Origin: Azospirillum brasilense
Lineage (GTDB): Bacteria > Pseudomonadota > Alphaproteobacteria > Azospirillales > Azospirillaceae
Reading direction: 5' to 3'
Length of the DNA stretch: 64,000 nucleotides
Assembly (NCBI RefSeq): GCF_007827815.1
Contig: NZ_VITH01000003.1
Coordinates: forward strand, 372,001-436,000
Shown here in pieces: positions 8,783-20,365 of the stretch. A program made the translations under genes and the position numbers. Position 1 is the first letter of the stretch; each line of letters starts with the position of its first letter. Below the pieces are notes generated by a model that was not told where the DNA came from, did not search any database, and saw only the letters and a list, made by a program, of their open reading frames with translations.

Positions 8783-11700
8783 ATGAACATCTCCCACCCC
8801 TTCGTCGTCCGCCCGGTCGCCACCTCGTTGCTGATGCTGGCGATCCTGCTGGTGGGGGCGGTGTCCTACCGCTTCCTGCCGCTGTCGGCGCTGCCGGCGG
8901 TGGAATACCCGACGATCCAGGTCCAGACCTTCTTCCCCGGCGCCAGCCCGGAGGTGATGACCTCCTCGGTCACCGCCCCGCTGGAACGCCAGCTCGGCCA
9001 GATGCCGGGGCTGGTCCAGATGTCCTCGGTCAGCGCCGCCGGGGCGTCGGTCATCACGCTCCAGTTCGGGCTGGACCTCAGCATCGACATCGCGGAGCAG
9101 GAGGTGCAGGCGGCCATCAACGCCGCCGGGAACCTGCTGCCCTCCGACCTGCCCGCCCCGCCGATCTACGCCAAGGTCAACCCGGCCGACGCGCCGATCC
9201 TGACGCTCGCCCTGACCTCCAAGACGCTGCCGCTGACCCAGGTTCAGGACCTCGCGGACAGCCGCTTCGCTCAGAAGCTGTCGCAGCTTCCCGGCGTCGG
9301 TCTGGTCAGCCTCAGCGGCGGGCACCGGCCCGCGGTGCGCATCCGCGCCAACGTCCAGGCGCTGGCCGCCTACGGCCTGAACATCGACGACCTGCGCAGC
9401 ACCATCAACACGGCCAACGTCAACTCGCCCAAGGGCACCATCGACGGGCCGACCCGCAACTACACCATCAACGCCAACGACCAGCTCCGCCGGGCCGACG
9501 AGTACAAGAACCTCGTCGTCGCCTACCGCAGCGGCGCCCCGGTGCGCCTGTCCGACGTGGCCGAGGTGCTGGACAGCGCCGAGAACACCCGGCTGGGCGC
9601 CTGGATGAACGACACGCCGGCCATCCTCCTGAACATCCAACGCCAGCCCGGCGCCAACGTGATCGAGGTGGTGGACCGGGTGAAGGAGATGCTGCCCAAC
9701 CTGACCGCCGCCCTGCCCGGCTCGGTCGACGTCGCCGTGCTGACCGACCGCACCGTGACCATCCGCGCCTCCGTCGAGGACGTGCAGATGGAGATGATGG
9801 TGGCCATGGGGCTGGTCGTCCTGGTGATCTTCCTGTTCCTGCGCAACATCCCGGCGACGATCATCCCCAGCCTGTCGGTGCCGCTGTCGCTGGTCGGCAC
9901 CTTCGCGGTGATGTATCTGGCGGGCTTCAGCCTGAACAACCTGTCCTTGATGGCGCTGACCGTCGCGACCGGCTTCGTCGTCGACGACGCCATCGTGATG
10001 ATCGAGAACATCGCCCGCCATGTGGAGCGCGGCGAGCCGCCGCTCCAGGCGGCGCTGAAGGGGTCGAAGCAGATCGGCTTCACCATCGTGTCGCTGACCG
10101 TCTCGCTGATCGCGGTGCTGATCCCGCTGCTGTTCATGGGCGACGTGGTGGGCCGGCTGTTCCGCGAGTTCGCCATCACGCTGGCCGTCACCATCCTGAT
10201 CTCCGCCGTCGTCTCGCTGACGCTGGTGCCGATGCTCTGCGCCAAGCTGCTGCGCCACCGCGAGCCGCGGGAGATGTCCGCCATCGCGCGGCGCAGCGAG
10301 GCGTGGTTCGACGCGGTGATCGCCGGCTACGCCCGCACGCTGCGCTGGGTGCTGGACCGCCAGGGGGCGACGCTGCTGGTCGCCGTGGGCACGCTGGCGC
10401 TGACGGTGGTGCTTTACACCGCCATCCCCAAGGGCTTCTTCCCGGCCCAGGACACCGGCCTGATCCAGGGCGTGACGGAGGCCACCCAGTCCGTCTCCTA
10501 CGCCGCCATGGCGGAGCGGCAGCGGGCGCTGGCGGTGGAGGTGCTGAAGGACCCCGACGTGGTCAGCCTGTCCTCCTTCATCGGGGTGGACGGCAGCAAC
10601 ACCACCATGAACAGCGGGCGCCTCCTCATCAACCTGAAGCCGAAGGAGCAGCGGACGGATCCTGTGGCCGACATCATCCGCCGCATCCGCCACAACACCG
10701 CCGCCGTTCCGGGGATCGAGCTGTTCATGCAGCCGGTGCAGGACCTGACCATCGACGCCACGGTCAGCCGCACCCAGTACCAGTTCGTGCTGGAGGACGC
10801 GAATCCTGAGGAGCTGCGCGTCTGGGCGCCGAGACTGCTGGACCGGCTGGCCGCGGTGCCGGAGATCACCGACGTCACCAGCAACCTCCAGGAAAAGGGT
10901 CTGTCGGCCGCCATCACCATCGACCGCGACACCGCCGCGCGCTACGGGGTCACCACGGCGGCCATCGACAACGCGCTGTACGACTCCTTCGGCCAGCGCA
11001 TCGTGTCCACCATCTTCACCCAGGCCAACCAGTTCCGCGTGATTCTGGAGGCCGACCCCGACCGCATGACGGTGGACCAGTTGCTCACCTCCATCCATCT
11101 GCCGTCGGCGGGCGGCGGGCAGGTGCCGCTGGCCGCCTTCGCGCGGATGGAGGTGCGCAACGCGCCGCTCCAGATCAACCATTTCGGGCAGTTCCCGGCG
11201 GTCACCGTCTCCTTCAACCTGGCGCCGGGGGTGTCGCTGGGCGCCGCGGTCAAGGCCATCGAGGCGGCTGAACAGGAGCTCGGCCTGCCGGCCAGCGTGC
11301 TGACCCGCTTCCAGGGCGCGGCCTTGGCCTTCCAGGCGTCGCTGGGCAATCAGCTCCTGCTGATCCTGGCGGCCATCGTCACGATGTACATCGTGCTGGG
11401 CGTCCTCTACGAGAGCTACATCCACCCGATCACGATCCTGTCCACCCTGCCCTCCGCGGGCGTCGGGGCGCTGATCGCGCTGATGCTGGCCGGGCACGAC
11501 CTGGACATCATCGCCATCATCGGCATCATCCTGCTCATCGGCATCGTGAAGAAGAACGCGATCATGATGATCGACTTCGCGCTCGACGCTGAGCGGGAGG
11601 AGGGCAAGCCGCCGCGCGAGGCGATCTATCAGGCCTGCCTGCTGCGCTTCCGGCCGATCCTGATGACCACCGTGGCGGCGCTGCTCGGCGCCCTGCCGCT

Positions 11701-11884
11701 GATGCTTGGCTCCGGCACGGGGTCGGAGCTGCGCCAGCCGATGGGCGTGTCCATCGTCGGCGGGCTGATCCTCAGCCAGCTTCTGACCCTCTACACCACG
11801 CCGGTGATCTATCTGGCCTTCGACCGGCTGGCCGCGCGCCTGCGTGGGCGTCCCGACGGGCAGACGGAAGAGGCCGCGCGATGA
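8783..11884 (+). CDS. mdtB: RND efflux pump, MdtB-type subunit
   Basis: A 1033-aa hydrophobe/amphiphile efflux RND transporter with twelve membrane helices and two large periplasmic loops. It starts [21 protein letters not shown]. The proton-relay aspartates are present in [17 protein letters not shown] (TM4) and the partner lysine in [12 protein letters not shown] (TM10). Its neighbour is a second, distinct RND pump, as in E. coli MdtBC, where the two form a mixed trimer. Stop and the next start overlap by 4 bp (ATGA), implying translational coupling. Confidence 0.88.
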   Translation: MNISHPFVVRPVATSLLMLAILLVGAVSYRFLPLSALPAVEYPTIQVQTFFPGASPEVMTSSVTAPLERQLGQMPGLVQMSSVSAAGASVITLQFGLDLSIDIAEQEVQAAINAAGNLLPSDLPAPPIYAKVNPADAPILTLALTSKTLPLTQVQDLADSRFAQKLSQLPGVGLVSLSGGHRPAVRIRANVQALAAYGLNIDDLRSTINTANVNSPKGTIDGPTRNYTINANDQLRRADEYKNLVVAYRSGAPVRLSDVAEVLDSAENTRLGAWMNDTPAILLNIQRQPGANVIEVVDRVKEMLPNLTAALPGSVDVAVLTDRTVTIRASVEDVQMEMMVAMGLVVLVIFLFLRNIPATIIPSLSVPLSLVGTFAVMYLAGFSLNNLSLMALTVATGFVVDDAIVMIENIARHVERGEPPLQAALKGSKQIGFTIVSLTVSLIAVLIPLLFMGDVVGRLFREFAITLAVTILISAVVSLTLVPMLCAKLLRHREPREMSAIARRSEAWFDAVIAGYARTLRWVLDRQGATLLVAVGTLALTVVLYTAIPKGFFPAQDTGLIQGVTEATQSVSYAAMAERQRALAVEVLKDPDVVSLSSFIGVDGSNTTMNSGRLLINLKPKEQRTDPVADIIRRIRHNTAAVPGIELFMQPVQDLTIDATVSRTQYQFVLEDANPEELRVWAPRLLDRLAAVPEITDVTSNLQEKGLSAAITIDRDTAARYGVTTAAIDNALYDSFGQRIVSTIFTQANQFRVILEADPDRMTVDQLLTSIHLPSAGGGQVPLAAFARMEVRNAPLQINHFGQFPAVTVSFNLAPGVSLGAAVKAIEAAEQELGLPASVLTRFQGAALAFQASLGNQLLLILAAIVTMYIVLGVLYESYIHPITILSTLPSAGVGALIALMLAGHDLDIIAIIGIILLIGIVKKNAIMMIDFALDAEREEGKPPREAIYQACLLRFRPILMTTVAALLGALPLMLGSGTGSELRQPMGVSIVGGLILSQLLTLYTTPVIYLAFDRLAARLRGRPDGQTEEAAR

Positions 11885-14800
11885 GCTGGGCCGCCAACCT
11901 GTCGGCGCCCTTCATCCGGCGGCCGGTGGCGACGACCCTGCTGACGCTCGGGCTGGCGCTGGCCGGGGCGCTGGGCTTCGTCGGGCTGCCGGTGTCGCCG
12001 CTGCCGCAGGTGGACTTCCCGACCATCTCGGTCACCGCCTCGATGCCCGGCGCCAGCCCGGAAACGATGGCGGCCAGCGTCGCGACACCGCTGGAACGGC
12101 ATCTGGCGCAGATCGCCGACGTGACGGAGATGACCTCCTCCAGCTCCGCCGGATCGACGCGCATCACGCTGCAGTTCGGGCTGAACCGCGACATCGACGG
12201 CGCGGGACGGGAGGTGCAGGCCGCCATCAACGCCGCCCGCGCCGACCTGCCGTCCAGCCTGCGCAGCAACCCGACCTACCGCAAGGTCAACCCCGCCGAC
12301 GCCCCGATCATGATCCTGACCATGACCTCGGCGACGCTCAGCCAGGGGCAGCTTTACGATTCCGCGGCGACCGTGCTCCAGCAGAAGCTGTCGCAGGTCG
12401 AGGGCATCGGACAGGTCAGCATCGGCGGCAGCTCGCTCCCCGCCGTGCGGGTAGAACTGAATCCGCGCGCCTTGTTCCAGTACGGCATCGGGCTGGAGGA
12501 CGTGCGCGCCGCCATCGCGTCGGCCAACGCCAACGCCCCCAAGGGCGCCGTCGAGGACGGGGAGCTGCGCTTCCAGATCTACACCAACGATCAGGCCCGC
12601 AAGGCGGGGGAATACCGGTCGCTGGTCATCGCCTACCGCAACGGGGCCGCCGTCCGCCTGTCGGACGTGGCCGAGGTGTCGGACAGCGTGGAGGATCTGC
12701 GCAACGCCGGCATCACCAACGGCAAGCCGTCGGTCCTGCTGATGCTGAACCGCCAGCCGGCGGCCAACATCATCGAGACGGTCGACCGGGTGAAGGCCAT
12801 GCTGCCGGTGCTTCGCGCCTCCATCCCCGCCGACATCGACCTGTCGGTTTCCAGCGACCGCACCACGACCATCCGCGCCTCGCTGGCCGAGGTGGAGCAC
12901 ACGCTGATCATCGCCGTCGGACTGGTGGTGATGGTGGTGTTCCTGTTCCTGCGCAACGCGCGGGCCGCGCTGATCCCCAGCGTGGTGGTGCCGGTGTCGC
13001 TGGTCGCCACCTTCGGCGCCATGTATCTGCTCGGCTACAGCCTGAACAACCTGTCGCTGATGGCGCTGACCATCGCCACCGGCTTCGTGGTGGACGACGC
13101 CATCGTCGTGCTGGAGAACATCGCCCGCCACATCGAGAACGGGATGTCCCGCACCCAGGCCGCGCTGCGCGGCGCGCGGGAGGTCGGCTTCACCGTCCTG
13201 TCGATGAGCGTGTCGCTGGTCGCCGTCTTCATCCCGATCCTGCTGATGGGCGGCATCGTCGGGCGGCTGTTCCGCGAATTCGCCCTGACCCTGTCCATCG
13301 CCATCCTGGTCTCGATGGTCATCAGCCTGACCACCACGCCGATGATGTGCGCCGTCCTGCTGCGCGAGCCGCGCAAGGCCAGGGAGCCGGGCCGCGCCGT
13401 GGCCGCCCTGCGCCGGGTCGGCGCCCAAATCGGTGGGGGCACGCTGCGCCTCTACGACCGGACGCTGACGGCGGCGCTCGACAACAGCCTGCTGACCATG
13501 GTGGTCTTCGCGGCGACGGTGGCGCTCAGCGTCCATCTCTTCACGACCATCCCCAAGGGCTTCTTCCCGCAGCAGGACACGGGACGGCTGATCGGCTTCG
13601 TCGTGGCGGACCAGAGCACCTCCTTCACGCTGATGAAGGAGAAGATGGAGCGCTTCGTGGCGCTGGTGCAGGCCGACCCGGCGGTGGACACGGTGGTGGG
13701 CTACACCGGCGGCAGCCGGACCAACAGCGGCTTCATGGCCGTGTCGCTGAAGCCGCTGGCGCAGCGCGACGTCACCGCCGACGCGGTGATCGCCCGGCTG
13801 CGCACCCAGCTCACCCAGGTTCCCGGCGCCAACCTGTACCTGTCGGTCATGCAGGATTTGCGGGCGGGCGCGCGGCAGTCCAACGCCAACTACCAGTTCA
13901 CGCTCCAGGGCGACACGCTGGACGAGCTGCAGACCTGGGCGCCCCGCCTGACCCAGGCGCTTCAACAGGTGCCGGAGCTGACGGAGGTGAACTCCGACCA
14001 GCAGCAGCGCGGGCTGGCGCTGGAGGTGACGGTGGACCGCGACGCCGCGGCGCGGCTGGGCCTGTCCTTCAACCAGATCAACAACACGCTCTACGACGCC
14101 TTCGGCCAGCGCTCCGCCTCGACCATCTACAACCCGCTGAACCAGTACCGCGTGATCATGGAGGTTGCCCCCCAGTATCGCGAGGACCCGGAGATGATGA
14201 AGGACATCCTCATCAGCAAATCCGGCGGCGCGGTCAGCGGGACGCAGGCGACCAGCGCCATCGCCGGGGCCGCCACCGCCGACACCGAGGCCGCGCGCAA
14301 CCAGCGCATCAACCAGATCGCCACCACCGGCCGCACCGCCGCCTCCACCGGGTCGGCGCTCAGCACGGGGGTGGAGACGATGATTCCGCTCTCGGCGATC
14401 GCCCGCGTCTCGCTGGAGAACACGCCGCTGTCGGTGAACCACCAGGGGCCGTTCGTCGCCACCACCCTCTCCTTCAACCTCGCCCCCGGCGTCTCGCTGG
14501 GCGAGGGACTGGCCGTCATCCGCCACACCATGGACCGGATCGGCGTGCCGACCACCATCCAGGGCAGCTTCCAGGGCACCGCGCGGGTGTTCCAGCAGTC
14601 GATCGGCGACCAGCCGGTGCTGATCCTGGCGGCGCTTCTGGCCGTCTACATCGTGCTGGGCGTGCTCTACGAGAGCTACATCCACCCGCTGACCATCCTG
14701 TCCACCCTGCCCTCCGCCGGGGTGGGGGCGCTGGTCGCGCTGATGGCGCTGGACAAGGAGCTGAGCATCATCGCGCTGATCGGCGTCATCCTGCTGATCG

Positions 14801-15144
14801 GCATCGTCAAGAAGAACGCGATCATGATGATCGACGTGGCGCTGGAGGCGGAGCGGAGCGAGGGGCTGGACCCGCGCACCGCGATCCACCGCGCCTGTCT
14901 GCTGCGCTTCCGCCCGATCATGATGACCACGGTCGCCGCCCTGCTGGGCGCCCTGCCGCTGGCGCTCGGCTCCGGCGACGGGGCGGAGCTGCGCCAGCCG
15001 CTGGGCATCGCCATCGTCGGCGGTCTGGTGGTCAGCCAGATGCTGACCCTCTACACGACCCCGGTCACCTACCTGTACCTCGACCGCTTTCGGCTGTGGT
15101 GCCGCCGGCGCTGGCGGCGCCCCGAGGCGGGTGTCGCGGCATGA
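11881..15144 (+). CDS. mdtC: RND efflux pump, MdtC-type subunit
   Basis: A 1087-aa RND pump beginning [21 protein letters not shown]. Relay residues are conserved ([38 protein letters not shown]). Compared with its neighbour it has an extra region of about 50 residues around [23 protein letters not shown] in the second periplasmic domain, a low-complexity insertion. It should assemble with the preceding pump and MdtA. In E. coli, MdtBC exports bile salts, novobiocin and siderophore-type compounds; the substrate here is unknown. Confidence 0.88.
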   Translation: MSWAANLSAPFIRRPVATTLLTLGLALAGALGFVGLPVSPLPQVDFPTISVTASMPGASPETMAASVATPLERHLAQIADVTEMTSSSSAGSTRITLQFGLNRDIDGAGREVQAAINAARADLPSSLRSNPTYRKVNPADAPIMILTMTSATLSQGQLYDSAATVLQQKLSQVEGIGQVSIGGSSLPAVRVELNPRALFQYGIGLEDVRAAIASANANAPKGAVEDGELRFQIYTNDQARKAGEYRSLVIAYRNGAAVRLSDVAEVSDSVEDLRNAGITNGKPSVLLMLNRQPAANIIETVDRVKAMLPVLRASIPADIDLSVSSDRTTTIRASLAEVEHTLIIAVGLVVMVVFLFLRNARAALIPSVVVPVSLVATFGAMYLLGYSLNNLSLMALTIATGFVVDDAIVVLENIARHIENGMSRTQAALRGAREVGFTVLSMSVSLVAVFIPILLMGGIVGRLFREFALTLSIAILVSMVISLTTTPMMCAVLLREPRKAREPGRAVAALRRVGAQIGGGTLRLYDRTLTAALDNSLLTMVVFAATVALSVHLFTTIPKGFFPQQDTGRLIGFVVADQSTSFTLMKEKMERFVALVQADPAVDTVVGYTGGSRTNSGFMAVSLKPLAQRDVTADAVIARLRTQLTQVPGANLYLSVMQDLRAGARQSNANYQFTLQGDTLDELQTWAPRLTQALQQVPELTEVNSDQQQRGLALEVTVDRDAAARLGLSFNQINNTLYDAFGQRSASTIYNPLNQYRVIMEVAPQYREDPEMMKDILISKSGGAVSGTQATSAIAGAATADTEAARNQRINQIATTGRTAASTGSALSTGVETMIPLSAIARVSLENTPLSVNHQGPFVATTLSFNLAPGVSLGEGLAVIRHTMDRIGVPTTIQGSFQGTARVFQQSIGDQPVLILAALLAVYIVLGVLYESYIHPLTILSTLPSAGVGALVALMALDKELSIIALIGVILLIGIVKKNAIMMIDVALEAERSEGLDPRTAIHRACLLRFRPIMMTTVAALLGALPLALGSGDGAELRQPLGIAIVGGLVVSQMLTLYTTPVTYLYLDRFRLWCRRRWRRPEAGVAA

Positions 15145-15166
15145 TGGACGCTTTCGGCCATAATAA

Positions 15167-15285
15167 CCCTCTCCCCTCTGGGGAGAGGATGCCCGCGAAG
15201 CGGGCGGTGAGGGGGGTTCGCATATCGGTATGCCCGACAAAAGCGCAGCCCCCTCACCCTAACCCTCTCCCCAGAGGGGAGAGGG
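15167..15285. repeat. Compound intergenic palindromic element
   Basis: Two inverted-repeat hairpins flank the element: CCTCTCCCC/GGGGAGAGG at 15168-15188 and CCCTCTCCCC/GGGGAGAGGG at 15263-15285. Inside is GCCCGC-GAA-GCGGGC, and GTGAGGGGG (near 15207) is complementary to CCCCCTCAC (15249-15257), so the whole 119 bp can fold as a branched structure. It lies within the efflux operon between the second pump and the outer-membrane gene and could reduce downstream expression or stabilise the message. Confidence 0.7.
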
Positions 15286-15310
15286 ATGTTGTCCTCTGGA
15301 TGGACCTGAC

Positions 15311-16795
15311 ATGACGACGATCTTCGGGCGGCGCGCCCGTCTCCTGGGCACGGCGCTCGGCGCCCTCACGCTGTTGTCGGCCTGCGCGGTGGGACCGGAT
15401 TACGAGCGGCCATCCGCCGCCGTGCCGCCGGCTTACAAGGAGGGCGGTATCACCCCCGTGGCCTTCGCAGCTCCTCCCGTCCCGCGCGACGACGGCTGGC
15501 GCCCCGCCGCCCCCGGACAGGCGGAGGCCGGGCCCTGGTGGACCGCCTTCAACGATCCGGTGCTGGACGGGCTGATGCGCCGGGTGGAGGTTGACAACCA
15601 GAGCCTGAAGGCGGCGGAGGCCGCCTACCGGCAGGCGAAGGCGCTGTCGGATCAGGCCCGCTCCTCTTTTTTCCCCATCCTGTCGGTCAGCGGCGGCGCC
15701 GACCGGGCGGGAACCGTCGGGTCGGGCAACCGCAGTGTTTCCGGCACCGGCGTCAGCCGGAGCGGCACGCCGGTGACCACCTACGACGCCGGGCTGGGGG
15801 CGAGCTGGGCGCCGGACCTCTGGGGCCGCATCCGCCGGTCGGTGGAAAGCAACGACGCCAATCTCCAGGCCAGCGCCGCCGACCTCGCCGCCGCCCGCCT
15901 GTCGGCGCAGGCGCAGCTCGCCACCGCCTACGTCCAGTTCCGCGTGGCGGACGAGCGCAAGGCGCTGCTGGAGCGAGCCATCGCCGCCTACCGCCAGTCG
16001 CTGGAGATCGCCCGCAACCGCCACGCCGTGGGCACGGCGACGCTGGCCGACGTCTTCACGGCCGAGACCCAAGTCCGCTCCACCGAGTCGCAGCTCGTGG
16101 CGCTGGGGGTGCAGCGCGCCCAGTTCGAGCACGCCATGGCGGTTCTGGTCGGGCAGGCTCCGGCCGCCTTCACGCTGGCCTCGGCGCCGCTGACTGCCGC
16201 CGTTCCGGCGATCCCGCCCGGCGTGCCCTCCGCCCTTCTGGAGCGCCGACCGGACATCGCGGCGGCGGAACGGCAGATGGCTCAGGCCAACGCCCAGATC
16301 GGCATCGCGGAGTCGGCTTGGTACCCGGACGTGGTGCTGTCCGGCTCCCTCACCAACAGCGCGACGATCCTGCCCAAGCTCCTTCAGGCGCCGGCGGCAA
16401 TCTGGGCGGTCGGGGCGCAGGTCGCCCAGACCCTGTTCGACGGCGGCACGCGGACGGCCGAGGTGGAGCTGCGCCGAGCCGCCTTCGACCAGAGCGTGGC
16501 GCAGTACCGCCAGACCGTGCTGACCGCCTTCCAGGAGGTCGAGGACCAGCTCGCCGCCCAGCGCATCCTGGCCCAGCAGGCCGCCGTGCAGGACGACGCG
16601 GTGCGGCTGGCGCGCGAGGCGGAGCGGCTGACCCTGAACCAGTACCGGGCCGGCACCCTGCCCTACAGCAGCGTCCTGACCGCCCAGACCGCCGCCCTGT
16701 CGGACGAGGAAAGCGCCCTGTCGGTGCGGCAGAGCCGCCTGCTCGCCGCCGTGTCCCTGCTCCAGGCGTTGGGGGGCACTCCGCCGAATTTTTAA
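15311..16795 (+). CDS. NodT-family RND efflux outer membrane lipoprotein
   Basis: The 494-aa protein has a lipoprotein signal with lipobox LLSAC (Cys25), followed by AVGPDYERPSA, the standard NodT/OprM opening. Two outer-membrane efflux repeats of coiled helices follow (AEAAYRQAKALSDQARSSFF in the first; EAERLTLNQYRAGTLPYSS in the second). It forms the TolC-like channel completing the tripartite pump with the three genes upstream. The 166-bp gap before it contains a palindromic repeat but no obvious promoter. Confidence 0.88.
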   Translation: MTTIFGRRARLLGTALGALTLLSACAVGPDYERPSAAVPPAYKEGGITPVAFAAPPVPRDDGWRPAAPGQAEAGPWWTAFNDPVLDGLMRRVEVDNQSLKAAEAAYRQAKALSDQARSSFFPILSVSGGADRAGTVGSGNRSVSGTGVSRSGTPVTTYDAGLGASWAPDLWGRIRRSVESNDANLQASAADLAAARLSAQAQLATAYVQFRVADERKALLERAIAAYRQSLEIARNRHAVGTATLADVFTAETQVRSTESQLVALGVQRAQFEHAMAVLVGQAPAAFTLASAPLTAAVPAIPPGVPSALLERRPDIAAAERQMAQANAQIGIAESAWYPDVVLSGSLTNSATILPKLLQAPAAIWAVGAQVAQTLFDGGTRTAEVELRRAAFDQSVAQYRQTVLTAFQEVEDQLAAQRILAQQAAVQDDAVRLAREAERLTLNQYRAGTLPYSSVLTAQTAALSDEESALSVRQSRLLAAVSLLQALGGTPPNF

Positions 16796-17023
16796 TCCGG
16801 AGAAAGGCCGGGCTACCCCTTTGGACTCCGCATCGGAAGTGGTGCGGGAGGGAGGCGGCCAGTCCTTTGAAAAAAGGGGTAAAATCCGCGCGATTGCCGG
16901 GGATGGGGATGGCGCCGGGGCTATCCCGCTGGACGGGCTAGCCCGCAATTTCAGTAACGGCATGGGGAACTTGGGATTTATCTGAGTCCCGTGCGTTCAA
17001 CCCCAAAGAAAAGCAGGCGCAGC

Positions 17024-18697
17024 ATGATCCTCGATGCTCGCTCGGTGTCCTCGGGCACCAACCTTGACGCGGACCTCTGCATCGTCGGCGCCGGCGCCGC
17101 CGGGCTCGCCATAGCCCGTGCCTTGGCCGGCTCGCGGTGGAAGATCGTCCTTCTGGAAAGCGGCGGGCTCGACCCCGACGGCCACACCCAGTCGCTCTAC
17201 GCCGGCGAGAATCTCGGCCTGCCCTACGAGCGGCTGTCCACCGCGCGCAGCCGCTATTTCGGCGGCAGCACCAACTGCTGGGGCGGCTTCTGCCGGCCCT
17301 TCGAGCCGATCGACATGGAGGCGCGGCCCTGGGTGCCGAACAGCGGCTGGCCCTTCGGGCCGGAGATGCTGGCTCCCTACTACGCCCGCGCCCACAGCCA
17401 CCTGAACCTGCCGTCGAACATCTACGACAACGGCCATTGGGAACAGACCCTGGCGCCCGACGGGATCGAGCTGATGCCGGTCGAGGGCGGCGCCCTGGAG
17501 AACCGGATCGCCCAGATCAGCGACCAGCCGCGCGTCGGCGTGACCTCCGTCGACGAGATCGTCCAGGCCGCGAACATCGCCTGCTACCTGAACGCCAACG
17601 TCACCGAGTTCGAGACCAACGACTCCGCCACGGTGGTCGAGCGGGTGCGCTGCGCCGCCCTCAGCGGCGCCCGCTTCACGGTCACCGCGCGGCAGTTCGT
17701 CCTGTGCTGCGGCGGCATCGAGAACGCCCGCCTGCTGCTGCTGTCCAACCGGGTGCAGAGCGCCGGTCTGGGCAACGGCCACGATCTGGTCGGCCGCTAC
17801 TTCACCGACCACCCGCGGATCAAGGCCGGCTCCGTCCGCCTGACCGATCAGGCGCGGCACCGCCGCCTCTACGACATGACGCTGACCCTGTCGCGCCGCC
17901 GGCTGAACGCCAAGCATCTGCCGGTTTCCGCCTCCCTGTCGCCGACGGTGGAGACGCAGCGCCGGCTGGGGCTGATGAACTCGCGCAGCTATCTCGTGGC
18001 GCAGTATCATGGCGAGGCGACCGCCGGGGTGCGCGCGCTGCACGACCTGCGCATGCTGATGTCCGACCGCCGCAAGTTCGGCCACGCCGAGGGCGACCTC
18101 AAGGCTCTGCTGCGCGAGGCGGTGCCGCAGATCGCGCTGCATCTGCCGAATCTCGCTTACGCGATGTTCGACAATGTGGTGAACCCGGCCTGGGTGACGC
18201 GCAGCTTCCTGCTGGAGACCATCGTCGAGCCGGTGCCCAACCCCGACAGCCGCGTGACCCTGGCGGCGGAGCGCGACGCGCTGGGCCTCAACCGGGCCGA
18301 CACGGTGTGGCGCCTGACCGAGCAGGACCGCGACAACTTCCTGCGCACCAATGAGCTGGTGCGGACGGAGCTGACCCGCAACGGCCTGATCACGGTGACC
18401 GAGGCCGACCCGCAGGAGGCCGCCGAGCGCGCCTGGGCGGAGCGCATCTCCTGGTGCTGGCACCATATGGGCACCACCCGCATGCACGACGACCCGAAGC
18501 AGGGCGTGGTGGACGCGCGCTGCAAGGTGCACGGGATGCACAACCTCTACATCGGCGGCAGCTCGGTCTTCCCCAGCATGGGGTGCGACCACCCGACCAT
18601 CAACCTCGTGGCGCTGGCCTTCCGCCTCGCCGAGGAGGTGGCGGCCCAGCTTCAGCACGACCGCGCGGTCACGCTGGAGGGCCAGCAGGCGGCGTGA
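17024..18697 (+). CDS. GMC-family FAD-dependent oxidoreductase
   Basis: A 557-aa cytoplasmic flavoprotein with the dinucleotide-binding motif GAGAAG at residues 22-27 and the GMC-type segment RSRYFGGSTNCWGGFCRPF. At the C terminus are HHMGTTRMHDDPKQGVVDA and IGGSSVFPSMGCDHPTINL, where active-site histidines are expected. The family oxidises alcohols and sugars such as glucose, gluconate or choline; substrate cannot be inferred. No Tat signal is visible, unlike membrane sugar dehydrogenases. A GTG at 16991 would add 11 residues. A G/C hairpin follows the stop. Confidence 0.82.
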   Translation: MILDARSVSSGTNLDADLCIVGAGAAGLAIARALAGSRWKIVLLESGGLDPDGHTQSLYAGENLGLPYERLSTARSRYFGGSTNCWGGFCRPFEPIDMEARPWVPNSGWPFGPEMLAPYYARAHSHLNLPSNIYDNGHWEQTLAPDGIELMPVEGGALENRIAQISDQPRVGVTSVDEIVQAANIACYLNANVTEFETNDSATVVERVRCAALSGARFTVTARQFVLCCGGIENARLLLLSNRVQSAGLGNGHDLVGRYFTDHPRIKAGSVRLTDQARHRRLYDMTLTLSRRRLNAKHLPVSASLSPTVETQRRLGLMNSRSYLVAQYHGEATAGVRALHDLRMLMSDRRKFGHAEGDLKALLREAVPQIALHLPNLAYAMFDNVVNPAWVTRSFLLETIVEPVPNPDSRVTLAAERDALGLNRADTVWRLTEQDRDNFLRTNELVRTELTRNGLITVTEADPQEAAERAWAERISWCWHHMGTTRMHDDPKQGVVDARCKVHGMHNLYIGGSSVFPSMGCDHPTINLVALAFRLAEEVAAQLQHDRAVTLEGQQAA

Positions 18698-18712
18698 ACA
18701 GCCGGTCCGGCA

Positions 18713-18738
18713 CGGGCGGGGAGCGATCTTCCCGCCCG
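18713..18738 (+). terminator. Hairpin after the GMC oxidoreductase gene
   Basis: CGGGCGGG (18713-18720) and CCCGCCCG (18731-18738) form a perfect 8-bp stem around a 10-nt loop, 15 bp after the oxidoreductase stop. No T-tract follows. It probably separates this gene from the downstream sensor operon. Confidence 0.5.
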
Positions 18739-18838
18739 CAACCCCCAGTCCCCGCCTCAATCCCGGTTGACCGAGAAATCAACTCAACTACTCTTGGGTC
18801 AAGAACGGTTCGAGGGACAAGAGGCGTTGGGGACGGGG

Positions 18839-20365
18839 ATGGCGGACGATATCGGGACGGGAAATCCGGACCTCATGCTGCGCTTTCAGGCCATGCTGGA
18901 CACGGTGCCGGACGGAGTCGTCATCATCGACGCCGAAGGGCGCATCCAGACCTTCAACCCGGCCTGCGAGCGGCTGTTCGGCTGGACGGCCGCCGAGGTG
19001 ATCGGCCACAACGTCAAGATGCTGATGCCGCCGCCCTACCGGGAGGAGCATGACGGCTATCTGGAGCGCTACCACCGGACCGGGGAGCGCCGCATCATCG
19101 GCATCGGGCGCGAGGTCACCGGCCTGCGCCGCGACGGCACCACCTTCCCGATGGAGCTGTCGGTCGGCGAGGCCTGCCGGGAGGCCGGCGGCGACGGTGT
19201 CTACATCGGCATCATCCGCGACATCAGCGAGCGCAAGCGGGCCGAAACCGCCCTGCGCGAGCGCGAGGCCCGCCTCACCTCCATCCTGGAGACCGTGCCC
19301 GAGGCGATCATCGTCATCAGCGAGCGCGGCCTGATCGAATCCTTCAGCCCAGCGGCGGAGCGGCTGTTCGGCTACAGCGCCGCCGAGGTGACGGGGCGGA
19401 ACGTCAGCCTGCTGATGCCCTCCCCCTACCGGGAGCAGCACGACCGCTACATGGACCATTACCTGACGACCGGCGAGCGCCGGATCATCGGCATCGGGCG
19501 GGTGGTCTCCGGCCTGCGCCGCGATGGATCGGTCTTTCCCATGGAACTGGCGGTGGGCGAGGTGCGGTTGGCCGGGCACCGCTGTTTCACCGGCTTCATC
19601 CGCGACCTGACCGAGCGGCAGGCCACCGAGAAGCGCCTGCAGGAACTTCAGGCGGAGCTTCTGCACGTCAGCCGGGTCAGCGCCATGGGCCAGATGGCCT
19701 CCACCCTGGCGCACGAGCTGAACCAGCCGCTGACCGCCGTCATCAACTACGCCAAGGCGGTCAAGCGCCTGCTCGACCGTCCGGACGGGGCGGACAAGGC
19801 GCGGGAGACGATGGACAAGGCCACCGCCCAGGCCGCCCGCGCCGGCCAGATCATCCGCCGCCTGCGCAACTTCATCGAGAAGGGCCAGACCGAACACACG
19901 GTGGAGAGCATCGGCAAGGTCGTGGAGGAGGCCAGCGCCCTCGCCCTGGTCGGCGCCAAGGAGCGCGGCGTCCATGTCCGGCTGGAGATGAGCGGCGACG
20001 AGCGGCCGGTGCTGATCGACAAGATCCAGATCCAGCAAGTCGTCCTCAACCTCGTCCGCAACGCCATCGAGGCCATGGCCGAGTCGGGGATTCGGGAATT
20101 GACCGTCGCCACCGGCCCCGACCCGGAGTCGGCGGCGCTGATGCGCGTCACCGTCCGCGACACCGGCCCCGGCCTCAACGAGACCGTCCTGGCCCAGCTC
20201 TTCCAGCCCTTCGTGACCACCAAGGAGAAGGGGATGGGGCTCGGCCTGTCGATCTGCCGGTCGATCATCGAGGCCCATGGCGGCCGTCTGTGGTTGGAAC
20301 CGGGCGACGGAGGGGCCACCTTTGCCTTCACCGTGCCGGTTGCCGGAGAGGATGATGCGCCCTGA
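18839..20365 (+). CDS. FixL-like sensor histidine kinase with two heme-type PAS domains
   Basis: About 508 aa from MADDIGTGN (a TTG at 18767 would add 24 residues). PAS1 spans about 15-130 and PAS2 about 145-262; the H-box AHELNQPL has the phospho-accepting His292, and a FixL-type ATPase domain ends in [22 protein letters not shown]. Both PAS domains resemble the heme-binding PAS of rhizobial FixL. Aligned by hand, the proximal heme histidine corresponds to His71 and His201, and the distal arginine to Arg91 and Arg221. The propionate-contact arginine is Arg77 in PAS1 but His207 in PAS2. No membrane helices, so it is a soluble sensor, probably of oxygen or NO. It overlaps the response regulator gene by 11 bp. 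Confidence 0.85.
   Translation: MADDIGTGNPDLMLRFQAMLDTVPDGVVIIDAEGRIQTFNPACERLFGWTAAEVIGHNVKMLMPPPYREEHDGYLERYHRTGERRIIGIGREVTGLRRDGTTFPMELSVGEACREAGGDGVYIGIIRDISERKRAETALREREARLTSILETVPEAIIVISERGLIESFSPAAERLFGYSAAEVTGRNVSLLMPSPYREQHDRYMDHYLTTGERRIIGIGRVVSGLRRDGSVFPMELAVGEVRLAGHRCFTGFIRDLTERQATEKRLQELQAELLHVSRVSAMGQMASTLAHELNQPLTAVINYAKAVKRLLDRPDGADKARETMDKATAQAARAGQIIRRLRNFIEKGQTEHTVESIGKVVEEASALALVGAKERGVHVRLEMSGDERPVLIDKIQIQQVVLNLVRNAIEAMAESGIRELTVATGPDPESAALMRVTVRDTGPGLNETVLAQLFQPFVTTKEKGMGLGLSICRSIIEAHGGRLWLEPGDGGATFAFTVPVAGEDDAP

Noticed and set aside
7283-11497. Long minus-strand frame of about 1400 codons, and a similar one at 11809-15240
   Set aside because: Both are antisense shadows of the RND pump genes, rich in Arg, His, Gly and Gln, with no recognised domains.
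18767-18783. TTGACCGAGAAATCAA near the FixL-like gene as an FNR/FixK box
   Set aside because: Half-sites are separated by 6 rather than 4 bp, so it does not fit the consensus.
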